This document shows positions 35,044-43,970 of a stretch of DNA of 64,000 nucleotides, one piece after another (the stretch's first letter is position 1; each line of letters opens with the position of its first letter). Below the pieces are notes generated by a model. It was given only the letters and a program-made list of their open reading frames with translations. It did no database searches and was not told the DNA's origin. Location of the stretch: positions 48,222 to 112,221 of the forward strand of contig DATCTJ010000096.1 of assembly GCA_036568005.1 (NCBI GenBank), written 5' to 3'. This stretch comes from Lutibacter sp036568005 (GTDB lineage Bacteria > Bacteroidota > Bacteroidia > Flavobacteriales > Flavobacteriaceae). A program made the position numbers and the translations under genes.

Positions 35044-38000
35044 ATTTTTCTTCCTCATCGCTAATTAAGTAATCAAACAATTTTAAATAGCCAACATATT
35101 CTTCTTTTAAGGTATTTGCATACGCTTCGTCATCAAAGCGAATCGCTGTTTTAATAAGCTGGTCGTACATCAATAGGCTACGTTCTATGTCGTTAAAAAC
35201 AGTTTGAACGGTAGATTCATCAAACTGGCTGTAGTACCTTAAATTTTCCTGTAACACCCCTTTTAATTCTGCTGTTAGTTTTCTGGCCTTTACTTTTTTA
35301 GTCAACCCATAATATAAATCGACATAACCAATTAGCATGCTGTAATGCCCAAATTTGGACACAGGCATTTTTTCTAATGAAAGGTCTACAATTTCTTCCG
35401 CCTTGTCAAATTGTTGCTCATCCATGAGCGCTCTTGCCAATCGTTCCATATTGTTGCGATAAGTCACCGAGTTTTTACGTGTTTCCGGATCTAAATAAAT
35501 GTTATCATTGGTGATGTTTCTCCAATCCCATTTTTTTACATTTTTGTACATCACATCGGTATTGATGCGTCCCATTTCAAAGAAATTACCTTCATCTGGC
35601 GTTAAAATTGGCACCAGTTTGTAGGTCATTCCGTCCAATTGCAAATAGTTTTTCAGCCAAATATATTCTTCATCTGCCTGCGCGCCGCCAGTAAAATAGA
35701 TGGGCTGTTTCCAGTTATTATTGGCCAATATATCGAGCATTAAAATACGATTTTTTGTAAGAGTACCACTAAACTGTATGTCGATATAAGGCACAATTAA
35801 AGCCGAATCTTTTTGTGCAACAACACCATTTTTTAGCACCATTTCTTTATCAACCGGAATTCTAATTTTATTTGTCGGCAATATTTTTTCTTGTATGCCG
35901 TCATCATCCAAGTCGTAAAAAGTAATATCTTGGTCGCTTTCAATCCATTTCATAAAATATTTAATATCCACGACAGAATCTTTCAATTGCGGGATAATTT
36001 CAGGAAAATAGTACGCAACATCCAAGGTGCCCCACTTGTATTTATCGTGCGTTAACTGCGATGGAATAGGAGCGGCATCATAGGTTTTTCGCTTCATTTG
36101 GTCAATATACCAATCGGTTTGAAAAAGGCTGGTGTTAATTAGTTTGATGTCGGTTCTGTAATTTTCAACTTCCTGCATATACCAAAGCGGGAATGTGTCG
36201 TTATCGCCAATGGTAAACAAGATGGCGTTTGGAGCACAAGAATCCAAATATGCTGTCGCATTTAAACGAGAGGTATAACGGTTGGACCTGTCGTGGTCGT
36301 CCCAATTTTGGAAGGCCATTAAAACGGGCACAGCCAAAAGAGAAACAACAGTAACCGCAATTGCAACCATATTTTTGTTGGCATATTGTTTTAACTTTTG
36401 ATAAAGCGCCAATACACCAAATCCCACCCAAATGGCAAAAATGTAAAACGAGCCTACTACGGCATAATCGCGTTCCCTTGGTTCAAATGGTTTTGGGTTG
36501 GTGTAAAACACAATGGCCAAACCGGTGAAAACAAAAAAGAGAAATAGCGTATAAAAATCGTTTTTGTTTTGTTTCACATGAAAAAATAAGCCTATAATTC
36601 CCAAGATAAATGGAAGGAAATAATAGGTGTTTCTTCCTTTGTTATTGAGCACGTCAGAAGGTAAATTTGATTGAGTGCCCAGCCTAATTTCGTCAATAAA
36701 TTTAATGCCGCTTAGCCAATTTCCATCCTGCAAATCGAGATTACCTTGTTCATCATTTTGTTTTCCAACAAAATTCCACATAAAATAACGGCCGTACATA
36801 TACCCAAATTGGAAATCGACCATAAATTTAATGTTTTGAATAAAATTGGGTCTGTTCTTACTGCTTTGAGGTATTCCGGCAATGGCTTTATAGTTTTTTA
36901 TTACAGAAGCATCAGAATTTACCATTCTGGGAATAAATCCTTTATGGGTACTGCTCCAGTTTGGCAGGGCATCTTTATAATGGTTTACAATGATGTATTT
37001 GCCTGCTTTTTCATCCTTTTCATATTTAGGCTTATCATCTCTTGTTGGATTGCTTTTGTCGGTTTCCCTGTTGTAAACAATGGAGTAATAGGTATCGTAA
37101 AACACGTTGGAATCCCCATATTGTTCGCGGTTGTAATACGCCAGCAATTCACGCGCGCTCGATGGATTATTTTCATTGATGGTGGTATTTGTGTTCGCCC
37201 TAATTGGCAGCATAAGCCAGGACGAAAAACCAATCATAATAAATAATACAGATAAAATAACGGTATTTGCTTCAATCTGTTGTTTTTTGTGCGTGTATTG
37301 TAAAGCGAAGTAAAAAAAGGCGATCAGCAGAATTCCCGCAATGATACTTCCTGAATTAAACGGCATTCCAATTGAATTCACAAAAAACAATTCTAGCGCG
37401 CTGAAATATTTTAAGGTATAAGGAAACAACAATTTAAAAACCAAAACCAACACAAATACGGCTACAATATTGGCGACAATGAATTGCTTGAAATTTAAAT
37501 TTTTGTATTTTTTGTAGATATAAAGAAATACAATGGAAGGAATTACCAGCAATGATAGAATATGCACACCAAACGACAATCCAACCACAAAACTGATCAG
37601 CAACAGCCATTTATCGCCTCGTGGTTCATCCATTTCTTTTTCCCAATGCAGGCCCAACCAAAATAAAAGCGCCATTAAAAATGAAGACATGGCATAAACT
37701 TCCGCTTCCACTGCGCTAAACCAAAAACTATCTGAAAACGTATAGGTTAATGCTCCAACCAACCCACTTCCCAAGATGGCGATAGAGGTGCCTTTGCTTA
37801 ATTCTTTGCTATTATCAACCAATCTTTTTGCCAACATGGTAATGCTCCAAAACAAAAATAAAATAGTGAAAGCACTGGCTAATGCCGACATAAAGTTGAC
37901 CATTTTGGCAATTTCGGCAACGTCGCTTGTAAACATAGCGAAAAATGCACCTAACATTTGAAACAAAGGAGCTCCTGGCGGATGCCCAACTTGAAGTTTT

Positions 38001-38137
38001 ATGGATGTGGCTATATATTCGCCGCAATCCCAGTAACTAACTGTGGGTTCAAGCGTTAATGTATAAATTATTAAGGCTATTGCAAAAGTGGACCATCCAA
38101 TTATGGCGTTCCATTTAGAAAAATTAAATGCGATCAT
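35042..38137 (-). CDS. DUF2723 large membrane protein (GT-C like)
   Basis: Inner-membrane protein of 1031 residues, typical length for the flavobacterial family. DUF2723 starts at residue 10 and carries SYWDCGEYIATSIKLQVGHPPGAPLFQMLG, a GT-C style Asp-containing first loop. About 12 hydrophobic segments run to about 600, and a soluble, TPR-like C-terminal part (about 880-1020) follows. The family is related to protein O-mannosyltransferases, and a role in protein or glycan modification of exported proteins is plausible but unproven. Confidence 0.9.
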   Translation of the reverse strand: MIAFNFSKWNAIIGWSTFAIALIIYTLTLEPTVSYWDCGEYIATSIKLQVGHPPGAPLFQMLGAFFAMFTSDVAEIAKMVNFMSALASAFTILFLFWSITMLAKRLVDNSKELSKGTSIAILGSGLVGALTYTFSDSFWFSAVEAEVYAMSSFLMALLFWLGLHWEKEMDEPRGDKWLLLISFVVGLSFGVHILSLLVIPSIVFLYIYKKYKNLNFKQFIVANIVAVFVLVLVFKLLFPYTLKYFSALELFFVNSIGMPFNSGSIIAGILLIAFFYFALQYTHKKQQIEANTVILSVLFIMIGFSSWLMLPIRANTNTTINENNPSSARELLAYYNREQYGDSNVFYDTYYSIVYNRETDKSNPTRDDKPKYEKDEKAGKYIIVNHYKDALPNWSSTHKGFIPRMVNSDASVIKNYKAIAGIPQSSKNRPNFIQNIKFMVDFQFGYMYGRYFMWNFVGKQNDEQGNLDLQDGNWLSGIKFIDEIRLGTQSNLPSDVLNNKGRNTYYFLPFILGIIGLFFHVKQNKNDFYTLFLFFVFTGLAIVFYTNPKPFEPRERDYAVVGSFYIFAIWVGFGVLALYQKLKQYANKNMVAIAVTVVSLLAVPVLMAFQNWDDHDRSNRYTSRLNATAYLDSCAPNAILFTIGDNDTFPLWYMQEVENYRTDIKLINTSLFQTDWYIDQMKRKTYDAAPIPSQLTHDKYKWGTLDVAYYFPEIIPQLKDSVVDIKYFMKWIESDQDITFYDLDDDGIQEKILPTNKIRIPVDKEMVLKNGVVAQKDSALIVPYIDIQFSGTLTKNRILMLDILANNNWKQPIYFTGGAQADEEYIWLKNYLQLDGMTYKLVPILTPDEGNFFEMGRINTDVMYKNVKKWDWRNITNDNIYLDPETRKNSVTYRNNMERLARALMDEQQFDKAEEIVDLSLEKMPVSKFGHYSMLIGYVDLYYGLTKKVKARKLTAELKGVLQENLRYYSQFDESTVQTVFNDIERSLLMYDQLIKTAIRFDDEAYANTLKEEYVGYLKLFDYLISDEEEK

Positions 38138-38266
38138 AGTAAATATTTAAACCGAAGCGAATTTAGTAAATTAAATATTAATTTAGGAAAGTTATGGCAT
38201 TATGGGTTGTTAAATAAGTGTCAAAGGGTTTTTAATAGAGATTTTCTAAAAAAATACGACAAATTA

Positions 38267-38297
38267 TTTGTTGAATTGAAACTTTAGGCTAAATTTG
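38267..38297 (+). promoter_or_regulatory. full -33/-7 promoter of tRNA-Gln
   Basis: TTTG at 38267-38270, 19-bp spacer, TAAATTTG at 38290-38297, 11 bp before the tRNA: an exact Bacteroidetes promoter. Confidence 0.8.
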
Positions 38298-38308
38298 CAC
38301 CCGCAAAA

Positions 38309-38379
38309 TGACCCATGGTGTAATGGTAGCACTCCGGTTTTTGGTATCGTCAGTCAAGGTTCGAGTCCTTGTGGGTCAA
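38309..38379 (+). tRNA. tRNA-Gln (TTG)
   Basis: 71 nt. Acceptor TGACCCA pairs fully with TGGGTCA, discriminator A, no encoded CCA. Anticodon TTG is at 38341-38343 in loop TTTTGGT; the anticodon stem has four of five pairs (C-U mismatch at the top). The T arm AAGG TTCGAGT CCTT is normal. It marks the left edge of the accessory island. Confidence 0.92.
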
Positions 38380-38662
38380 CTAGCAAATTTAAAGAATCCT
38401 GTAAACATAATAGTTTGCGGGATTTTCTTTTTTTGTGGCACTTTTTGTGACACTCCTCTGTTAAGATTAACATTCCTTTAATTTTTCATCAGGCAATATT
38501 TAATACCAAATATCTTTAAAAATGGCGTATATTTTCTCTTTGTTCAATCTGCTTCTTTTAAAGTATATTGGCATTGACCATTGTAAATTTCAAAATTGCC
38601 ATATGGCATTTTAAAATACAATTGGTGTTATCTCAATCAAAATGGGACTTGATAAACAGTTC

Positions 38663-38883
38663 GCCCCGCCAGGGCTTGTTTTTGGGGAAAATCTATTTTT
38701 CTGCAAATAGGCGTCCCTCTGGGACTGAAACAGCTCCGTAGGAGTTAAATGTTTGTAGAAAAATGAAACGAGCATACAAATTTTGATACACAAAGGAATG
38801 ATTAATGGCGAACTGCAGCTGTACCAATAAAAAACAAAATGTAAACAGATGAAAAATTTCAATTATTTAAGCCCCATCGGGGC
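38663..38883. repeat. array of four small GC hairpins
   Basis: GCCCCGCCAGGGC (38663-38675), GTCCCTCTGGGAC (38713-38725), AGCTCCGTAGGAGTT (38732-38746) and GCCCCATCGGGGC (38871-38883). All have 4-6 bp stems with 2-5 nt loops. At least two are followed by a TGTTTGT motif. Confidence 0.75.
38763..38854 (+). repeat. GATGAAA element, single copy
   Basis: ATGAAACGAGCATAC, TTTTGATACACAAAGGAATG, ATTAATGGCGAACTGCAGC, ACCAATAAAAAACAAAAT and AAACAGATGAAA in order, the same as the minus strand of the 24646 copies but without the long GC insert. Confidence 0.85.
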
Positions 38884-39286
38884 GGTCTGTTTGTTTTTAA
38901 AAATTTAACCGGACAATAATGATTTAATATAGCAAATTGCCTAAAGAAAAACTTAGGACAAAACAGAATGCTTTTTATTGGGGTCTAAAGTTTTAAATAT
39001 ATTAAAAAAAAGAGGATCTAAACCCAAAAAATTGATAAGGCAAGGCTGCTCTAAATGAGGATAACGAAGATTGTTATTTGGAATCATTTTAAATTATATG
39101 CTAAGTTAACTTAAACTGATTAAATGATTATATTAGCTAAAGGTTAGTAAAAATCTATATTAAAAAAATTGCAAAAACTTAATTTATTTATAAACCTATA
39201 AAAACATGCGCTTATCACCACTATAAAAGTGATAAACGATAACTATTGTATATATAATATATTATAACAAGTTACCACACATAGCT

Positions 39287-40129
39287 ATGAAAATTAGAAT
39301 TCTAATATTATTAATTTTTTATTTTGTCCTTTCAAGTTGTACTAACCTTAAATACATAAATAAATTTGATGGGCATAATGGAAAACCGAAAATAATTGAA
39401 TCTAAATCATATAGCGTAGTAAAAAAAAATGATTCAATTTTAAAAGGTGAACAAATGCTTCATCATATTGATTACTACGATATTATAGGGAGGCATCTGA
39501 AAATTTTTTCCTTCAGACCTAATGGAACCAAAAGTATGGGAGGTTTATATTATGAATATGACAGATTTGGCCATCTATCTCAAGTAACTTTTTACAATAA
39601 AGACAGTACGGTAAATTCTCAAACTAATTTTATTTATAACAAAAAGGGACAAAAATTATCAGAAGAGCACATTCGTGAAAACAATGAACAAAAATCAATT
39701 TATTTTTCTGAATACTTGGAAAAAAGGAACATTACAAAAGTATTTGGAAAAAAGAGTGATGGTACAATCATAGAAAAAATATTAATGCAACATAATAAAA
39801 AAGGTGAAGAAATAGAAAAACTAAGTTTTAATGAAAATAATACTTTAAAAAGTAAAATCACATTCAGATATGATAATAAAGGTAATTTAATAGAACAAAT
39901 ATGGTATAATTCCGAAGGTGTTCCATTAAATAAATACACAAAAACTTATGATAAAAATAATAATTATATATATGGAGAAAAATATCGTTTAATTGGAAAA
40001 GATTCTTTGATTAATACAACAAAAAGACAAATTGAATATGATAAAAAAGGGAATGTTCTCAAATATATATTCTTTGAAAATGATAAACCAACCCTAATAG
40101 AAGAATATAAAATTATATACTGGAATTAA
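39287..40129 (+). CDS. lipoprotein with RHS/YD-like repeats
   Basis: Predicted 280-residue lipoprotein: signal to lipobox LSSC at about 17. Then come repeated short strands of the pattern YDxxGxLxxxxFYN (YDRFGHLSQVTFYN, YNKKGQKLSEEHI, YDNKGNLIEQIWYN, YDKKGNVLKYIFF), like RHS/YD or MORN-type beta repeats. These often form extended carbohydrate- or protein-binding sheets. No catalytic motif is seen. First gene of the cassette-like island; the preceding AT-rich leader carries GTTACCACAC 12 bp before the ATG. Low-complexity, AT-rich codons suggest recent acquisition. Function unknown. Confidence 0.75.
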   Translation: MKIRILILLIFYFVLSSCTNLKYINKFDGHNGKPKIIESKSYSVVKKNDSILKGEQMLHHIDYYDIIGRHLKIFSFRPNGTKSMGGLYYEYDRFGHLSQVTFYNKDSTVNSQTNFIYNKKGQKLSEEHIRENNEQKSIYFSEYLEKRNITKVFGKKSDGTIIEKILMQHNKKGEEIEKLSFNENNTLKSKITFRYDNKGNLIEQIWYNSEGVPLNKYTKTYDKNNNYIYGEKYRLIGKDSLINTTKRQIEYDKKGNVLKYIFFENDKPTLIEEYKIIYWN

Positions 40130-40133
40130 AAAA

Positions 40134-40268
40134 CGTGTGGCAACACCTCATAAAATTTATGCTTACATTTAAACTAAATAACGAACTGACAAACATTCAA
40201 CAAAAATTTGTTACGGCGGAAAAATCTCCGATATTCCAGTCGCACAAATCTCATAAAAACTCGTTGGC
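40134..40268 (+). repeat. island spacer repeat S1
   Basis: Runs from GTGTGGCAACACCTCATAAA through TTTATGCTTACATTTAAA, ACAAACATTCAAC, GGCGGAAAAATCTCCG, TTCCAGTCGC to TCATAAAAACTCGTTGGC. It shares these blocks with S2, S3 and S4. The GGCAAC start and GTTGGC end are near-complementary. Confidence 0.8.
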
Positions 40269-40316
40269 TTTAATACCAACAGAAAAATTGAAATATTAAT
40301 ATAAAATTAGAAAAAG

Positions 40317-40442
40317 ATGAATTATTTAGAAATTGAATTTTCACTAAGTACTATGATGCTAATTGGTGGAGTATCAATAATTGCGATCATTTTAATTGTT
40401 ATTTGGGGAATAAAATATTATAATAATATAAAACATAAATAA
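40317..40442 (+). CDS. 41-residue single-pass membrane protein
   Basis: ATG 40317 to TAA 40442. One hydrophobic segment (MLIGGVSIIAIILIVIWGI) is followed by a short polar tail, KYYNNIKHK. The stop is immediately followed by the ATG of the next gene, with no gap, so the two are likely co-translated. No family recognised; small size limits confidence. Confidence 0.6.
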   Translation: MNYLEIEFSLSTMMLIGGVSIIAIILIVIWGIKYYNNIKHK

Positions 40443-40661
40443 ATGACTTATTTAGGAATGATCGGACCTTATCAATGGATTATAATTTTAACTGCAGTGT
40501 TTCTTGGGATTATACCGGCAATTATCGCTTTAATTGACATTTTAAAGAATAAATTCAACGACAATGATAAAATCGTTTGGGTATTAGTAGTCCTATTTAC
40601 AGGCTTGCTTGGCGCAATTTGCTATTTTGCAATTGGCAGAAAACAAAAACAGACTGATTAA
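40443..40661 (+). CDS. PLDc_N-type small membrane protein
   Basis: A 72-residue protein with two hydrophobic segments (WIIILTAVFLGIIPAIIALIDI and IVWVLVVLFTGLLGAICYFAIG), a short NDNDK loop and the GRKQK end. This is the two-helix phospholipase D N-terminal (PLDc_N) hairpin, found alone in many small proteins, where it may anchor or signal. No PLD catalytic domain follows. Confidence 0.75.
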   Translation: MTYLGMIGPYQWIIILTAVFLGIIPAIIALIDILKNKFNDNDKIVWVLVVLFTGLLGAICYFAIGRKQKQTD

Positions 40662-41176
40662 TATTTATAAAATCTGATTTAAGCACAATTGCGAAATTGA
40701 GCAACGAATCGAAAAAGCTTAAAAAGAAAAATTTGAACAAGCCCTCAAGCTTCTGACTTTTTTCCTTTAGAACGTAATTATTAAAACGGAAAAGTAAAAT
40801 AGAAAAATGACTTTTCGTTTTTTCGATTTTAACTAACTGAATAAAAAAGCACTAAAAGCCAAACTGCATAAAATTTATGCTTACATTTAAAACTAAATAA
40901 TAACCAACATACATGCAATAAAAAATTTGCTGCGCTACCTGCAAAATACCCGATTTCTAAGTTTTATAAAACGTATAAAAGCTCGTTGACAGCAAGTTTA
41001 ATGAATGTAAAGTAATGTGATAATAAACCAAAATAATATAGCTTTTAACAGTACCTAAAACCTAAATATAATTTTGTATAATTGTCAACAACATTGGTAG
41101 CTTGAAACCATTTCAAAAACAGGGCGTATCGAAAAGCCATAAGAGTAGAGTAATTTAAACCAAAAAAGTAAATACA
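40662..41176. other. 515-bp gene-free gap
   Basis: Holds spacer S2 (40855-40995) and otherwise AT-rich DNA. No open frame worth calling. The stretch 40760-40850 contains inverted A/T-rich bits (AAAACGGAAAAG, CTTTTCGTTTT) that could form a weak hairpin. Confidence 0.6.
40855..40995 (+). repeat. island spacer repeat S2
   Basis: AAGCCAAACTGCATAAAATT, TATGCTTACATTTAAAAC, ATTTGCTGCGCTACCTGC, CGTATAAAAGCTCGTTGAC. Same order as S1, with the middle diverged. Confidence 0.75.
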
Positions 41177-41515
41177 ATGGATGCACAAAAAGTCGACATG
41201 TTTATCATGACTAACTCGAAATTTTTCGAGAGTCACCAAATCAATGTAATCAGAGAAAGGCTGATTTCTCTTGATGATTCAAAATGGCCAATGATTTCAA
41301 CACTACAGCTGAAAGACCCAACAACAATTTTAATAATTTCAATTTTAGCGGGTTCATTTGGGATTGACCGTTTTATGATTGGCGATACAGGTTTAGGAGT
41401 TGGTAAACTTTTAACTTGTGGCGGCTTAGGTATTTGGGCAATTATAGATTGGTTTATGATACAGGGAGCAACAAGAGAAAAAAATATGCAAAAACTACAA
41501 CAATTATTGTATTAA
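41177..41515 (+). CDS. TM2-domain membrane protein
   Basis: A 112-residue protein with a soluble N-terminal 45 residues, then the TM2 domain: ILAGSFGIDRFMIGDTGLGV, KLLTCGGLGIWAIIDWFMI. The GIDRF and GGxGIW motifs are exact family marks. It begins the four-gene overlapping operon and shares one base (TAATG) with the next gene. Confidence 0.88.
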   Translation: MDAQKVDMFIMTNSKFFESHQINVIRERLISLDDSKWPMISTLQLKDPTTILIISILAGSFGIDRFMIGDTGLGVGKLLTCGGLGIWAIIDWFMIQGATREKNMQKLQQLLY

Positions 41516-41931
41516 TGACTTTAAACAGGAATAAGCTCTATTCAATATTATTTATATCTTGCATAGCCGGGTATATTTGGCTTTATATTAGTTTAAGTAA
41601 TATTGTAACTAATAGCAAAGCATATGATGTTTGTCTTGTAAAACATATTACAAATATACCTTGCCCTTCCTGTGGTTCAACCCGTTCTATAGTTTCATTA
41701 ACAAATGGTAATTTTATTGAAGCATTACATATAAACCCTATGGGCTTTATAGTTGCAGTTATTATGTTTATAGCTCCATTATGGATTCTTATTGACCTAG
41801 CAACTCGACGAAAAACATTATTTGAATTTTATCAAATAATAGAGACTTATTTAAGAAGACCGCAATATTCAATCCCGTTGATTTTGCTCGTAATTATTAA
41901 TTGGATTTGGAATATAGCTAAAGGACTATGA
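41515..41931 (+). CDS. DUF2752 membrane protein
   Basis: 138 residues from ATG 41515, which overlaps the TM2 stop. Three hydrophobic segments and the DUF2752 core CPSCGSTRSIVSLTNGNF...INPMGF with a CxxC pair. The function of the domain is unknown; it is often found next to TM2-domain genes. It ends overlapping the next ATG (ATGA). Confidence 0.85.
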   Translation: MTLNRNKLYSILFISCIAGYIWLYISLSNIVTNSKAYDVCLVKHITNIPCPSCGSTRSIVSLTNGNFIEALHINPMGFIVAVIMFIAPLWILIDLATRRKTLFEFYQIIETYLRRPQYSIPLILLVIINWIWNIAKGL

Positions 41932-42365
41932 TAAACGTATCAAAATTTGCATATCTGCCCGGAGAGCATGAAGCGGAAAAAGCATCAAACAGCTATTTAA
42001 TGTCATTAATTGCGATTATCGCAGGTTTGCCATTACCCATTATTAATCTTATCGCAACTTTAATTTTTTATTTAGGAAACCGAAAAGGCACATATTTCGT
42101 TCGTTGGCATTGCACACAAGCTTTACTTTCTCAAATATCTGTGCTATTCATTAATAGTTTTGGATTTTGGTGGACTATCTCTATAATATTTACTGATGAA
42201 ATAATTACTGATAAGTATATCGCTTACATCATTACAGCGTTGATTTTTAATCTGACCGAGTTTATTGCCACTATTTATACTGCTGTTCAAACAAGAAAAG
42301 GAATTCATGTTGAATGGTGGTTTTATGGCAATCTGACTAATTTAATTTGCAAATCGGAATCATGA
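41928..42365 (+). CDS. DUF4870-like membrane protein
   Basis: 145 residues with three to four hydrophobic segments (LIAIIAGLPLPIINLIATLIF, LLSQISVLFINSFGFWWTISI, YIITALIFNLTEFIATIY) and a central RWHCTQALLSQ similar to the FVRxHAxQAL motif of DUF4870. Overlaps the genes on both sides by 4 nt (ATGA). The family call is tentative. Confidence 0.65.
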   Translation: MINVSKFAYLPGEHEAEKASNSYLMSLIAIIAGLPLPIINLIATLIFYLGNRKGTYFVRWHCTQALLSQISVLFINSFGFWWTISIIFTDEIITDKYIAYIITALIFNLTEFIATIYTAVQTRKGIHVEWWFYGNLTNLICKSES

Positions 42366-43159
42366 AAAAGACTATAATTCAAGCATTGATAATAATAGGG
42401 CTGTTTTTCGCAACATGGTTTGTCTTGTTACAAATAAATTGGGTTACTATTTTTAAAATTGAGAAAATAACTGATAAAACTGAAGAGAAATTAGGGGAAC
42501 TTTTTTGGGAAATATTCCAAAAGACCGAAAGAGAAAATGTGAATCCATTTGTAGTAAGTTCAGTTGATAGCATTGTAACCAAAATTTGTTCTGCAAATAA
42601 AATCGATAGGGAATTAATAAAAATACACATACTTAACAAAGAAGATATCAATGCTTTTGCATTACCAAACGGGCATTTAATAGTTTATAGCGGTTTGATA
42701 TTAAATTCAGATAATCAAGAAGAATTGAGCGGTGTTATTTCTCATGAAATTGCTCACATTCAGCTTAATCACGTAATGAAAAAACTAGTAAAAGAAGTTG
42801 GCCTTTCAGTATTAATTTCAATGACTACTGGCAATGGTGGCTCAGAAATTATTAAAGAAACCGCAAAATTGCTTTCATCATCAGCGTTTGACAGAAATTT
42901 GGAAAAAGAAGCGGATATTAAAGCTGTTGATTATCTTGTTAAGGCAAGCATCAACCCCGAACCATTTGCCAATTTTCTCTACAAGCTTTCTGACAAAGAA
43001 AATGAAGCCACAAAATATTTGACCTGGATAAGCACGCACCCAGAATCAAAAGAAAGGGCTGAGTATATTATCGAATACAGCCAGAACAAGAAGGTAGCCT
43101 ATGAAACAATCTTAACTATGGACACTTGGAGTAAAATGAAAGAAAAACTGAGAGAATAA
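42362..43159 (+). CDS. M48-family membrane metallopeptidase
   Basis: 265 residues from ATG 42362, which overlaps the upstream stop (ATGA); a start 5 codons upstream is less likely. An N-terminal membrane anchor (ALIIIGLFFATWFVLLQI), then the zinc site HEIAHIQLNH (about 140) and a third ligand in EKEADIKAVDYL. Family knowledge places M48 proteases in membrane-protein quality control or maturation. With three membrane proteins in the same transcript, it may act on them or on their targets. Confidence 0.9.
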   Translation: MKKTIIQALIIIGLFFATWFVLLQINWVTIFKIEKITDKTEEKLGELFWEIFQKTERENVNPFVVSSVDSIVTKICSANKIDRELIKIHILNKEDINAFALPNGHLIVYSGLILNSDNQEELSGVISHEIAHIQLNHVMKKLVKEVGLSVLISMTTGNGGSEIIKETAKLLSSSAFDRNLEKEADIKAVDYLVKASINPEPFANFLYKLSDKENEATKYLTWISTHPESKERAEYIIEYSQNKKVAYETILTMDTWSKMKEKLRE

Positions 43160-43164
43160 CAAAA

Positions 43165-43303
43165 CAACCTACTTTGAGCAAATCAATAATCTATGCTTAA
43201 ATCGGGTTTAACACAACAACAAACATTCAATAGTATTATTGGTGTGGTGGAAAATTCTCAAATTTTCCAGTCGCCGAAGCCTTATAAAAATTTGTAAGCA
43301 ACA
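43165..43303 (+). repeat. island spacer repeat S3
   Basis: CTATGCTTAAATC, ACAAACATTCAATAG, GGTGGAAAATTCTCAAATTT, TCCAGTCGCCGAAGCCTTAT, AAAAATTTGTAAGCAAC. Blocks match S1 in order, with the first part diverged. Confidence 0.7.
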
Positions 43304-43305
43304 AT

Positions 43306-43896
43306 ATGACGACAAACATTGACAATAGAAAAAACATAATAATTTCTCTTAAATCATATTACGGAGAAAGGAAAAAGGGAATTGACAAACAAATTCAATT
43401 TCTAAAAAAAATGAACTTTATGCATATTTTTGTAGGTATATTTTGTTTCTGGTTTTTAATGACCAGTATTATTTCCGAACAAATAAATTATGATTTTTTT
43501 AAATGGCAAAAAACAGGGTTACTTTCTCTTTTAAGTTTAATGGCATTCTTAAATCTTCCAAATGGAATATTTGAACTTAAATTATTGACACATTTCAAAA
43601 AAATTAATGAATACAAAGATTTTATTGGAATTGAAAAACTTAATGATGATTTAAAATTTCAGGTTGATAAATTAAACAACAGAATAGGAACGAATATAAT
43701 TCCACTATTTTTGGGTATGTTAATACTAATTATGGGTGCTTGGCAGACTATGAATGAAAATAATCCTTATTGGAAATATATGAAAATTCCAGTTATATTA
43801 TTTTTTGGGTTTATAATTACACGATTTATAATTATAAATAAAAAACTAACAAAAAACATTAGAAAAGTAGAAAACTCTGTTGCCACCACCTCATAA
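43306..43896 (+). CDS. unknown four-TM membrane protein
   Basis: 196-residue protein, not recognised. Two hydrophobic pairs (IFVGIFCFWFLMTSII, LLSLLSLMAFLNL; and IIPLFLGMLILIMGAW, IPVILFFGFIITRFIII) are separated by a polar, Lys-rich loop of about 45 residues, LLTHFKKINEYKDF... The final residues NSVATTS and the stop are encoded by the S4 repeat, so the native 3' end may have been cut. Codons are AT-rich like the rest of the island. Confidence 0.65.
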   Translation: MTTNIDNRKNIIISLKSYYGERKKGIDKQIQFLKKMNFMHIFVGIFCFWFLMTSIISEQINYDFFKWQKTGLLSLLSLMAFLNLPNGIFELKLLTHFKKINEYKDFIGIEKLNDDLKFQVDKLNNRIGTNIIPLFLGMLILIMGAWQTMNENNPYWKYMKIPVILFFGFIITRFIIINKKLTKNIRKVENSVATTS

Positions 43897-43970
43897 AATT
43901 TATGTTTACCATTAAATTAAATAGCCTACAGCCAAACACTCAACATACGATTTGCTACTTTTTAACACCT
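43879..43970 (+). repeat. island spacer repeat S4, truncated
   Basis: GTTGCCACCACCTCATAAAA, TTTATGTTTACC, AACACTCAACATACG, ATTTGCTAC match the first half of S1/S2, then the similarity stops. It marks the right edge of the island before rsgA. Confidence 0.7.

Larger units (their letters stand above)
38380..39286. other. 907-bp gene-free gap rich in hairpins and repeats
   Basis: No supportable gene. It holds four short GC hairpins (38663-38883), one GATGAAA element (38763-38854) set among them, an AT-rich stretch to 39200, a TTATCAC/GTGATAA hairpin at 39212-39235 and the GTTACCACAC half-repeat just before the next ATG. Confidence 0.7.

Noticed and set aside
36746..37246. Plus-strand open frame of 166 codons
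   Set aside because: Lies wholly inside the DUF2723 gene on the other strand and has no family features.
38611..38862. Minus-strand frame of 83 codons
   Set aside because: Made of the GATGAAA element and GC hairpins; start and codon pattern come from repeats.
38663..38883. CRISPR array
   Set aside because: Hairpins differ in sequence and spacing is irregular; no constant 25-40 bp repeat or cas gene.
40134..43970. True integron attC sites
   Set aside because: The spacer ends do not match GTTRRRY/RYYYAAC and no IntI is present, so I describe them only as cassette-like.
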